A DNA stretch of 64,000 nucleotides, from contig NZ_JAINVH010000023.1 in assembly GCF_020400825.1 (NCBI RefSeq), forward strand, positions 1 to 64,000, written 5' to 3'. The DNA is from Streptomyces sp. HPF1205. GTDB lineage: Bacteria; Actinomycetota; Actinomycetes; Streptomycetales; Streptomycetaceae. This document shows positions 1-6,883 of the stretch, in pieces; position 1 is the stretch's first letter, and the number at the start of each line of letters is the position of its first letter. A program made the translations under genes and the position numbers. The notes beneath the pieces were generated by a model. It did not search any database and was not told where the DNA came from. It saw only the letters and a program-made list of their open reading frames with translations.

Positions 1-63
1 GGGTCCCGGCCGGCACCGGCGCGATTCGCTACCGCCACCTGCGGGTATCAGGGCCGCTCCGGC

Positions 64-2043
64 TCACTCGTCGCGCGTTCCGCGGTCGTCCTCGCGGGGT
101 TCGGGCCCGAGTGCCGGGGCGACGAGCGGGCGCTGCGCACGCTTGTGCCGGGCGTACGTCTCGTAGGCCGAGCGTGTGGAGTCCAGTCGCGATTCCTGGC
201 CGACCGGGACGTCCCACCAGCTGTCGCTGCCGGGAGTGGGCACCAGGGGGTCGGTCTCGACATGGATGACCACGGGGCCGCCGTCGTCCGGCCATGCCTT
301 CGCCTCAGCGATCGCCGCCCGCAACTCGGCGCGCGACCGCACCTCGATGACATGAGCGCCCAAGCTGCGGGCGTTGGCGGCGAGGTCGGTCGGCAGCACG
401 GGTCCGTCAAGGCGCCCGCCGGCCGAGCGGTAGCGGTAGCTGGTGCCGTACCGCTGCGAGCCCAGGGACTGCGACAGCGACCCGATGGAGTGGAAGCCGT
501 TGTTCTGCACCAGCACCACGACGATCTTCACCCGTTCCTGAACGGCCGTCACGAGCTCGGTCGGCATCATCAGGTACCCGCCGTCGCCCACCATCGCGAA
601 CACGTCCCGGGAGGCGTCGGCGAGCCGCACACCGATGGCCGCCGGGATCTCGTAGCCCATGCAGGAGTACCCGTACTCCACGTGGTAGGCCTTGCGGTCC
701 CGGACCCGCCACAGTTTGTGCAGGTCACCGGGCATCGACCCGGCCGCGCACACCACCACGTCGCGCGGATCCGACGACTCGTTGACGCACCCCAGGACCG
801 TCCCCTGGGTCAGCACCCCCTCGGCCAGTGACCGCGTCACCGACTCCGGCGGGTCGTAGGCCGCCTCGACCTCCCGGTCCCATGCCCGCCACAACGCGGC
901 CCGCCGCTCGTCGTACCCGGTCGGCACCCGGTAGCCCCGCAGGGCCGCGGTCAGGGCCGTCAGCGCCTCCCGCGCGTCGCCGACGACCGCCAGTCCCGCG
1001 TGTTTGCCCGCGTCGAAGGCCGCGATGTTGACATTGACGAAACGCACTCCCGGATCCTGGAACGCCGTACGCGAGGCCGTGGTGAAATCCGTCCACCGCG
1101 TCCCGACACCGATCACCACGTCGGCCTCGCGGGCCAGCGCGTTGGCCGCGGCCGTACCCGTCGAACCGATACCGCCCACCGCCTGCGGATGCCCGTGCGG
1201 CAGCGACCCCTTGCCCGCCTGCGTCTCCCCCACCGCGACACCCGTCGCCTCGGCGAACGCGCGCAAGGCGTCCTCGGCGCCGGAGTAGTGGACACCGCCA
1301 CCGGCCACGATCAGCGGCCGCCGGGCCGAGGCGATCAGCTCCGCCGCGGCCGCGACCACGGACGCCTCGGCGGGCGGCCGCGCCACGTGCCACACCCGCT
1401 CGGCGAACAACTCCGCCGGCCAGTCGTAGGCCTCGGCCTGGACGTCCTGCGGCAGCGCCAGCGTCACCGCACCGGTGTCCGCCGGATCGGTCAGCACCCG
1501 CATCGCGGCCAGCAGCGCCGACGGCAACTGCTCGGGCCGCAGCACGCGGTCGAAGAACCGCGACAGCGGACGGAACGCGTCGTTGACGCTCACGTCCGCC
1601 GCGTAGGGCACTTCCAGTTCCTGCAGCACGGGTGCCGACACGCGTGTGGCGAACGTGTCCGAGGGCAGCAGCAGCACCGGCACCCGGTTCACCGTCGCCA
1701 ATGCCGCGCCCGTGAGCATGTTCGTCGAGCCGGGCCCCACCGACGCGGTGCACGCCCACATCGCCAGCCGGTCCCGGTGCCGGGCGTACGCCACCGCCGT
1801 GTGCACCATCGCCTGCTCGTTGCGCGCCAGGACGTACGGCAGGTCGGGCGCGCCGGCGGCCTCCTGCTCGGCCTGCAGCAGCGCCTGCCCGATCCCCGCC
1901 ACATTGCCGTGGCCGAGGATGCCCAGTACGCCGGCGAACAACCGCCGGCGCTCCCCGTCGCGCTCGGACCACTGGGCGGCCAGGAACCTCACGACGGCCT
2001 GCGCCACCGTCAACCGCACCGTCGCCGCGCGCCGCGTACTCAT
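64..2043 (-). CDS. iolD: 3D-(3,5/4)-trihydroxycyclohexane-1,2-dione hydrolase
   Basis: A ThDP-dependent enzyme of 659 aa that opens the ring of the inositol-derived diketone to 5-deoxy-glucuronate in myo-inositol catabolism. The N-terminal ThDP-binding region carries the RNEQAM glutamate, a Rossmann-like middle domain follows, and the C-terminal domain has the ThDP/Mg signature GDGGYLMMPTEL near residue 485, followed by VQNNGFHSIG, which is characteristic of IolD. I chose the ATG at 2043 (MSTRRAATV) because it overlaps the stop of iolB as ATGA; a longer frame extends upstream but lies inside iolB. Length matches the family. It is the last gene of the minus-strand iol operon visible here; its end is 63 bp from the window edge, so further iol genes such as iolA may lie beyond. 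Confidence 0.93.
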   Translation of the reverse strand: MSTRRAATVRLTVAQAVVRFLAAQWSERDGERRRLFAGVLGILGHGNVAGIGQALLQAEQEAAGAPDLPYVLARNEQAMVHTAVAYARHRDRLAMWACTASVGPGSTNMLTGAALATVNRVPVLLLPSDTFATRVSAPVLQELEVPYAADVSVNDAFRPLSRFFDRVLRPEQLPSALLAAMRVLTDPADTGAVTLALPQDVQAEAYDWPAELFAERVWHVARPPAEASVVAAAAELIASARRPLIVAGGGVHYSGAEDALRAFAEATGVAVGETQAGKGSLPHGHPQAVGGIGSTGTAAANALAREADVVIGVGTRWTDFTTASRTAFQDPGVRFVNVNIAAFDAGKHAGLAVVGDAREALTALTAALRGYRVPTGYDERRAALWRAWDREVEAAYDPPESVTRSLAEGVLTQGTVLGCVNESSDPRDVVVCAAGSMPGDLHKLWRVRDRKAYHVEYGYSCMGYEIPAAIGVRLADASRDVFAMVGDGGYLMMPTELVTAVQERVKIVVVLVQNNGFHSIGSLSQSLGSQRYGTSYRYRSAGGRLDGPVLPTDLAANARSLGAHVIEVRSRAELRAAIAEAKAWPDDGGPVVIHVETDPLVPTPGSDSWWDVPVGQESRLDSTRSAYETYARHKRAQRPLVAPALGPEPREDDRGTRDE

Positions 2044-2981
2044 CGTGTCTCCCCGTGGGCCGGTGCGGACAGCGGAAGCCGCTGGTCGAAGGGCTGGTCG
2101 GGCCAGGTGTCGCGGACCCACGCGTGCGCGGGGTCGTCACGGATCAGCCACGCCCGCTCGGGACCCGGGCCGGCCATGACGTTCAGGTAGTACAGGTCGG
2201 CGTCCGGCGCGGCCACCGACGGCCCGTGCCACCCGTACGGGACCAGCACCACGTCGCCCGTGCGCACCTCGGCCAGCACGTCGATCGGCCGGTCCGGGTC
2301 CGAGGCGTACACCCGCTGGTAGCCCACCGGATCCAGGCCACGGGGGTCGGTGGAGCGCGTCTCGAAGTAGTAGATCTCCTCCAGCGCGCTCTCCTCGCCC
2401 GGCCGCTCCTCGTCGTGCTTGTGCGGCGGCCACGAGCTCCAGTTGCCCGCGGGTGTCACCACCTCGCACACCACGAGCGCGTCGGCGTCCAGCACCCCTG
2501 GCATGCCCATGGTGCGCACCTCCCGTGACGCCGGACCCGCCCCGCGCCTTTCCACCGGTACGTCACCAGCGGCCAGGTGCCGGAAGCCGTGGCCGCCGGG
2601 TGAGCCGGCGGCGCCGCCGGGAACCAGCGCCCCGGTCAGCGCCACACGCGCGGGACCGGACGGGGCGCGGACGGTGACGCGCGACCCGGCGGGCGCGTAC
2701 GCGATGTCGGTGGGCCCGGCGAAGACGTCCGGCCGGCCGGCGAGTGCGGCCTCGTGGACGCTCCCGTCGGCCGTCTCGACGGTGACGTGCGCCGCGCCGG
2801 ACAGGGGTACGACGGCGTACTCCCAGGGGCCTGCCGCCACGGTGCGGACGTCCGGTCCGTCCAGGGCCGCCACCCGCAGACTGGTGTGGCGCCAGCCCGG
2901 TTGCGTGTCGGTGACGGCGGGTTCCCACCCGCCGCCGCCCGTCGTTCCGCGCGGCAGGACCCACCGGGCGTCGTTGTTCAC
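2040..2981 (-). CDS. iolB: 5-deoxy-glucuronate isomerase
   Basis: IolB isomerises 5-deoxy-glucuronate to 2-deoxy-5-keto-gluconate, the step between IolD and IolC. The 313-aa product shows the bicupin layout: an N-terminal half with the WEYAVVPLSG strand and a C-terminal half with the family motif WSSWPPHKHDE, whose His/Glu ligands bind metal, then EEIYYFE and GWHGP. The GTG start at 2981 overlaps the TGA of the upstream 32-codon relic as GTGA, and the stop overlaps the iolD start as ATGA, so translation of this segment looks fully coupled. Confidence 0.93.
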   Translation of the reverse strand: MNNDARWVLPRGTTGGGGWEPAVTDTQPGWRHTSLRVAALDGPDVRTVAAGPWEYAVVPLSGAAHVTVETADGSVHEAALAGRPDVFAGPTDIAYAPAGSRVTVRAPSGPARVALTGALVPGGAAGSPGGHGFRHLAAGDVPVERRGAGPASREVRTMGMPGVLDADALVVCEVVTPAGNWSSWPPHKHDEERPGEESALEEIYYFETRSTDPRGLDPVGYQRVYASDPDRPIDVLAEVRTGDVVLVPYGWHGPSVAAPDADLYYLNVMAGPGPERAWLIRDDPAHAWVRDTWPDQPFDQRLPLSAPAHGETR

Positions 2982-3076
2982 CTGCTGCTCCCATGCGTGA
3001 GTTCGGCCGCGGCGTCGACGGCCGCGGCGACGTCGCCGTCGGCCCGGATCCCGGTGAACCGGGCGGCGTCCGTCAC
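2978..3076 (-). pseudogene. 32-codon relic of an iol-cluster aldolase gene (in-frame internal deletion)
   Basis: A tiny frame sits exactly between iolC and iolB: its GTG (3076) overlaps the iolC stop as GTGA, and its TGA overlaps the iolB GTG as GTGA. The peptide begins VTDAARFTGIRA and ends DGDVAAAVDAAAELTHG. Actinobacterial iol clusters often carry a roughly 290-aa (beta/alpha)8 aldolase of the Cgl0158 type at this position; from memory, such proteins open with an LxxLR-type helix and end with a D-D/G-DVAxAVDxA helix. The simplest reading is that both ends of that gene remain while the middle has been lost in frame, preserving coupling. It may still be translated as a coupling peptide. The identification rests on position and end similarity, not alignment. 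Confidence 0.6.
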
Positions 3077-4044
3077 GGCGTCCTTCCGGGGCCGCGCTCC
3101 CGGGAGGCGAGGGCGGTCTCGACCTCTGCGGTGGTCGGCATGGCGGTGGAGCATTCGAGCCGGGACGCGACGAGGGCCCCGGCGACGTTGGCGAACTCGA
3201 TCACCCGGCGCAACTCCCATCCGCTGAGCAGGCCGTGGACCAGCGCGCCGCCGAACGCGTCGCCGGCGCCCAGTCCGTTGACGACCTCGACCGGAAACGA
3301 CGGCACCTCGATCCGCTCGTCCCGCGTGGCCGCCAGCACGCCCCGGGGGCCCTGTTTGACGACGGCCAGCTCCACGCCACGCGCCAGCAGCGCGTCCGCC
3401 GCCCGTTCCGGTTCGCTCTCCCCCACCGCCACCCGGCACTCCTCGCGGTTCCCCACCGCGACCGTCACGTGTTCCAGGGCCCGCTCCACCTGCTGCCGGG
3501 CCTGCTCGGGGCCGGCCCAGAACATGGGCCGGTAATCGAGGTCGAGCACGGTCGCGCGCCGGCGCCCTCGCGCCCGCCAGGCGGCGAAGTGCGCCGACCG
3601 GCTCGGCTCCGCGGACAGCCCGGTGACCGTCGCCCAGAAGACGGCCGCGTCACGGATGGCGTCCAGCGGCAGGGCCGCCGCCTCGATCAGCAGGTCCGGC
3701 GCCGCGCCGTACCGGTAGAAGTACAGAGGGAAGTCGTCCGGCGGGAACACCTCGCAGAACGTCACCGGAGTCGGCGGCCCGCCCGGAGCGGTCAGCGGCG
3801 CGACGTGCGTGGCGTCCACGCCCAGCCGCGCCACCTCGCGCCTGACGTACCGGCCGAAGGGATCGTCACCGACCCGCGTGATCAGCGCCACGGCTCGGCC
3901 GTGCCGCGCCGCCGCGACGGCGACGTTCGTCGCGCTGCCACCGAGGAACTTCCGGAACGTCCGCACGTCCTCCAGACCGACACCATGGTCGAGCGGGTAG
4001 ATGTCCACCCCGGTCCGCCCCATGGTGACGAGGTCGTGGGCCAT
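3073..4044 (-). CDS. iolC: 5-dehydro-2-deoxygluconokinase (PfkB family)
   Basis: IolC phosphorylates 2-deoxy-5-keto-gluconate with ATP. The 323-aa protein is a PfkB/ribokinase: N-terminal VTMGRTGVDIYP, the FLGGSATNVAVAAARHG sugar-binding signature near residue 35, and the catalytic/anion-hole signature NGLGAGDAFGGALVHG near residue 255. The MGRxGVD(I/L)YP opening is specific to IolC-type kinases. It starts 3 bp after the stop of the upstream TIM-barrel gene, and its TGA overlaps the GTG of the aldolase relic. Confidence 0.93.
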   Translation of the reverse strand: MAHDLVTMGRTGVDIYPLDHGVGLEDVRTFRKFLGGSATNVAVAAARHGRAVALITRVGDDPFGRYVRREVARLGVDATHVAPLTAPGGPPTPVTFCEVFPPDDFPLYFYRYGAAPDLLIEAAALPLDAIRDAAVFWATVTGLSAEPSRSAHFAAWRARGRRRATVLDLDYRPMFWAGPEQARQQVERALEHVTVAVGNREECRVAVGESEPERAADALLARGVELAVVKQGPRGVLAATRDERIEVPSFPVEVVNGLGAGDAFGGALVHGLLSGWELRRVIEFANVAGALVASRLECSTAMPTTAEVETALASRERGPGRTP

Positions 4045-4047
4045 CGG

Positions 4048-4968
4048 TCACGCCTCCGCCGGGGCGTGCGCCCGGCCCGGGGCGCCGTCGAGGGACAGCA
4101 GGTACGCCACGCAGGCGCGCACGTCGTCCAGGGGGTCGGCGCCGCCGGGCGAGCCGGGTGCCGCGGTGAGGACGGTGTCCTGCTCCAGCACGTACCACCC
4201 GCCGTATCCGCTGCCTTCCAGGAGGCGGACGACGGCCGCGATGTCGACGTCGCCGGCGCCGAGGGGCACGTACATGCCCTCGGCGACGGCGGCGGTGTAC
4301 GTCATGACGCCCGCGCGCACCTTGGCGGCCAGGTCCAGCCGGACGTCCTTCAGGTGCACGTGCGCGACGCGGTCGGGCCGGCGGGCCGCCACCGCGACCG
4401 GGTCGCCGCCGCCGATGAGCAGGTGCCCGGTGTCCAGGCACAGGTCGATGCCGGAGCCCTCCAGCACGCGCTCGGTCTCCTCGCCCGACTCGATCATGGT
4501 GCCCACGTGCGGGTGGAGGGCGGCGGTGAGTCCGGCCGCGGACGCGGTGGCGCGGACGCGGTCGAGGTTGGCGAGCAGGCGGCCCCAGCCCGCCGCGTCG
4601 AGCACCGGGCGGGCGTCGTAGCCGTCGGCCCCGGTGGCCGCCGCCACGACCACGGTCCCGGCGCCCGCGGCAGCGAGGGCGGTGACCGCCGCCTCGACCT
4701 CGGGGAGCGGGTCGTGGCCGGGATCGTGCAGGACGACGGGGACGAACTGGCCCACGGCCCGCAGCCCGTGTGCGGCGAGGGTCGCGGCCTTGTCCGGGGT
4801 GGCGTCGGGCAGGAAGCCCTCGGGGCCGAACTCGGTGGCCACCAGGCCGGCCTCGCGCATCTGCCGCAGCACCAGCGGCGCGGGCAACTGGTGCCCCCAT
4901 CCGGGCACCTCGCACACCCCCCAGGAGATCGGCGCGCCGGCGATGCGCTGTGCGAGCGGAACGGTCAT
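4048..4968 (-). CDS. IolE/IolH-like sugar phosphate isomerase/epimerase (TIM barrel)
   Basis: A 306-aa xylose-isomerase-like TIM barrel. The opening APISWGVCEVPGWGHQLP and the EFGPEGFLP strand match the inosose dehydratase/IolH-like proteins of actinobacterial inositol clusters. Family metal ligands are visible in HPHVGTMIES, CLDTGHLLIGGGDP, VHLKDVRLD and a late GWYVLEQD glutamate. In the pathway it would dehydrate scyllo-inosose (IolE) or act as an accessory epimerase (IolH); sequence alone does not separate these. It is the first enzyme gene after the regulator and has its own upstream operator-like site at 5043-5052. Confidence 0.75.
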   Translation of the reverse strand: MTVPLAQRIAGAPISWGVCEVPGWGHQLPAPLVLRQMREAGLVATEFGPEGFLPDATPDKAATLAAHGLRAVGQFVPVVLHDPGHDPLPEVEAAVTALAAAGAGTVVVAAATGADGYDARPVLDAAGWGRLLANLDRVRATASAAGLTAALHPHVGTMIESGEETERVLEGSGIDLCLDTGHLLIGGGDPVAVAARRPDRVAHVHLKDVRLDLAAKVRAGVMTYTAAVAEGMYVPLGAGDVDIAAVVRLLEGSGYGGWYVLEQDTVLTAAPGSPGGADPLDDVRACVAYLLSLDGAPGRAHAPAEA

Positions 4969-5042
4969 GACCGGGCTCCCTTCGGCCGGCGGGGATCACG
5001 CCTGCACGAGCGTGCCTTCCGGGCGGCGACGTGTCAACTATT

Positions 5043-5052
5043 TGTCCTGACA
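5043..5052. promoter_or_regulatory. Operator-like site 1 (TGTCCTGACA), upstream of the iolE-like gene
   Basis: Perfect 10-bp palindrome TGTCCTGACA, extended on the minus strand to ATGTCAGGACAAATA, which closely matches the ATGTCATAACAAA sites at 5943 and 9412. It lies 75 bp upstream of the iolE-like start, just upstream of a minus-strand TTGACA-like hexamer (from the tgtcaa at about 5032-5037). Inferred to be the binding site of the GntR-type regulator encoded just upstream. Confidence 0.6.
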
Positions 5053-5092
5053 TCCTGACTATTGCCGAGATACGCAGAGCGCGGTGGACGGC

Positions 5093-5128
5093 CGCGGCCC
5101 GCGAGGTCAGCGCGGCCCGCGAGGTCAG
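5093..5128. repeat. 18-bp perfect tandem duplication at the 3' end of the GntR gene
   Basis: Two adjacent identical copies (5093-5110 and 5111-5128) of an 18-bp unit beginning cgcggcccgcgag. The second copy contains the TGA of the GntR gene, and the first repeats the same stop triplet in the 3' flank, so the duplication is neutral for the protein. Confidence 0.85.
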
Positions 5129-5874
5129 CGGGCCGACAGGGTCATCTCGAAGGAGTAGCGGGAGGCGCGGTAGACGTGGGAGCCGTACTCGACCGGCCGG
5201 CCGGCGTCGTCGTAGGCGGTGCGGACCAGCGTCAGCAGCGTGGCGCCCCGGGTCTCGTGGAGGAGCCCGGCCTCGGCGGCGGTGGCGCGGCGGGCGCCGA
5301 TGGTCTGGTCGGCGGTGCTCAAGGCCGTGCCGGCGCGGCGCAGGAGCTGGTACAGGCTGGCCCCCGCCAGCGCCTCCTCGGTCAGCTCCGCCGAGCCCGC
5401 CGGCAGGTGCAGGTGGTTGCGCAGGAGCGCTATCGGCTCGTCGTCGGCGTAGCGGATCCGTTCGACGTCCAGCACGTCGGAGCCCTCCTCCACCCGCAGC
5501 GCGGCGGCGACCTCGCCGCGGGCGGGAACGGTCCGCAGGGCCAGCACCTCGGTGCGCGGGTGGCGCCGGGCGCGCTCCAGGTCCTCGTACAGGCTGGTGA
5601 ACTGGACCCTGCGGTGGACGCGGTTGGTCAGCACCTCGGTGCCCACCCCGCGCCTGCGGCTGAGCAGCCCCTTGTTGACCAGGTGCTGCATGGCCTGGCG
5701 CATGGTGGGCCGGGAAAGACCGAACTGGTCGGCCATGGCGACCTCGTTGCTCAACCGGGTGCCGGGCGGCAGCGCGCCGGACTCGATGAGCTGCTCCAGC
5801 TGCTCGGCGAACTGGAAGTACAGCGGCACCGGACTGCCGCGGTCGATGGTGATCCGCCGCAGGATCGCGTCCAT
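5125..5874 (-). CDS. GntR-family regulator (UTRA domain), probable inositol regulator
   Basis: A 249-aa GntR/HutC-type repressor. The N-terminal winged helix (about residues 10-75) reads YFQFAEQLEQLIESGALPPGTRLSNEVAMADQFGLSRPTMRQAMQHLVNKGLL, the canonical GntR helix-turn-helix. The rest is a UTRA effector domain (VLDVERIRYADDEPIALLRNHLHL, then VEYGSHVYRASRYSFEM at the end). I chose the ATG at 5874 (MDAILRRI) because the GntR fold begins there; an upstream extension would run through the operator site at 5943. It heads the minus-strand iol genes and is the likely binder of the three TGTC-N2-(A/G)ACA sites, with inositol or a phosphorylated intermediate as the plausible ligand. Confidence 0.88.
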   Translation of the reverse strand: MDAILRRITIDRGSPVPLYFQFAEQLEQLIESGALPPGTRLSNEVAMADQFGLSRPTMRQAMQHLVNKGLLSRRRGVGTEVLTNRVHRRVQFTSLYEDLERARRHPRTEVLALRTVPARGEVAAALRVEEGSDVLDVERIRYADDEPIALLRNHLHLPAGSAELTEEALAGASLYQLLRRAGTALSTADQTIGARRATAAEAGLLHETRGATLLTLVRTAYDDAGRPVEYGSHVYRASRYSFEMTLSAR

Positions 5875-5942
5875 GTCCACCCCTCCCGGGACCGCCGCCC
5901 CCACCAGTAGGGCGTATTCCATCCTAGGCTCTGTCGTCCATA

Positions 5943-5952
5943 TGTCATAACA
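5943..5952. promoter_or_regulatory. Operator-like site 2 (TGTCATAACA), upstream of the GntR regulator
   Basis: TGTCATAACA within TATGTCATAACAAAC, 69 bp upstream of the regulator start. The 13-bp core ATGTCATAACAAA is identical to the site at 9412 in front of iolG. This suggests autoregulation by the GntR protein. Confidence 0.65.
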
Positions 5953-6019
5953 AACTGACACCGGCTCTCCGCCGGGGCCGGTGGTCGAAATCGTGTCGCC
6001 GGGCGAGCGGGCGCCGCCC

Positions 6020-6025
6020 TAGGGT
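6020..6025 (+). promoter_or_regulatory. -10 hexamer (TAGGGT) of a probable leaderless promoter
   Basis: TAGGGT begins 13 nt before the ATG at 6033, which would place the transcription start at or one base before the start codon. No Shine-Dalgarno sequence precedes the ATG. Confidence 0.5.
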
Positions 6026-6032
6026 TCCGGCC

Positions 6033-6695
6033 ATGGACTGGCAGACCTGGCACGACAAGTACGACCGCCCCGGCACCTGGATGGCGCGGCGGCTGGAGAC
6101 CGTCCAGGCACGGATCGGGGAGGCCCTGGACGGCAGCCCGCCCGGGCCGCTGCGGGCGGTCAGCCTGTGCGCCGGTCAGGGCCGTGACCTGCTGGAGGTA
6201 CTGGCCGGCCACCCGCGCCGCGACGACGTCCGCGCCCGGCTGGTCGAACTCGACCCGCGCAACACGGCACTGGCCGAGGACAGGGCCCGTGCCGCCGGGC
6301 TGCGGCAGGTCGAAGTGGTGACCGCCGACGCCTCGCTCACCGACCACTACCTCGGGATGGCGCCGGCGGATCTCGTCCTGGTCTGCGGGGTGTTCGGCAA
6401 CATCCGCGACGAGGACATCGAGCGGACCGTCGACACGTGCGCCGGTCTGTGCCGGACCGGCGGCACCGTGATCTGGACCCGCCACCGCGGCGCTCCCGAC
6501 ATGGTGCCGCGGATCTGCGAGTGGTTCGAGACGCGCGGGTTCACCCGGCAGTGGCTGTCGGAGCCGGACGCGGGCTTCGGTGTCGCGGTGCACCGTTTCA
6601 CCGGCGAGCCGCGGCAACTCGCCCCGGGCACGCGGATGTTCACCTTCGTCGGGTACGACGTGCTGCGCGAGGCGCCGGCTCCCGACGCGGGGTGA
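6033..6695 (+). CDS. Class I SAM-dependent methyltransferase-like protein
   Basis: A 220-aa protein with a Rossmann methyltransferase core. Motif I is AVSLCAGQGRDLLEVL near residue 45, the acidic second strand is RLVELDPRN, motif III/IV is ADLVLVCGVFGNI, and a late GGTVIWTRH strand follows the GG turn. The ending MFTFVGYDVLRE resembles small-molecule methyltransferases of actinomycetes annotated only by fold. It is a single gene, divergent from the GntR gene, and probably leaderless. No substrate can be inferred. Confidence 0.75.
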   Translation: MDWQTWHDKYDRPGTWMARRLETVQARIGEALDGSPPGPLRAVSLCAGQGRDLLEVLAGHPRRDDVRARLVELDPRNTALAEDRARAAGLRQVEVVTADASLTDHYLGMAPADLVLVCGVFGNIRDEDIERTVDTCAGLCRTGGTVIWTRHRGAPDMVPRICEWFETRGFTRQWLSEPDAGFGVAVHRFTGEPRQLAPGTRMFTFVGYDVLREAPAPDAG

Positions 6696-6883
6696 CCGCG
6701 GGCCTCGGCGGTCCCGCGTTCGTGGTCCGCCCGCCGGAACGGGGGTCCGCCGAGATCCGTGCGCGCCGGCCCGCGGCGGCGGCGCGGCAGGTCCCGCGGC
6801 GCTCCCGCGGCGACGGTGGCCGGTCCCGCCATTTGCCGTCGGCGCGGGCGGGGCGCACCGTGGAAGGACCGAGGGTGGAGCGG

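Noticed and set aside
3866-5053. Arg-rich minus-strand frame over the iolE-like gene
   Set aside because: It is a different reading frame of the same strand without domains, while the 4048-4968 frame encodes a clear TIM-barrel enzyme.
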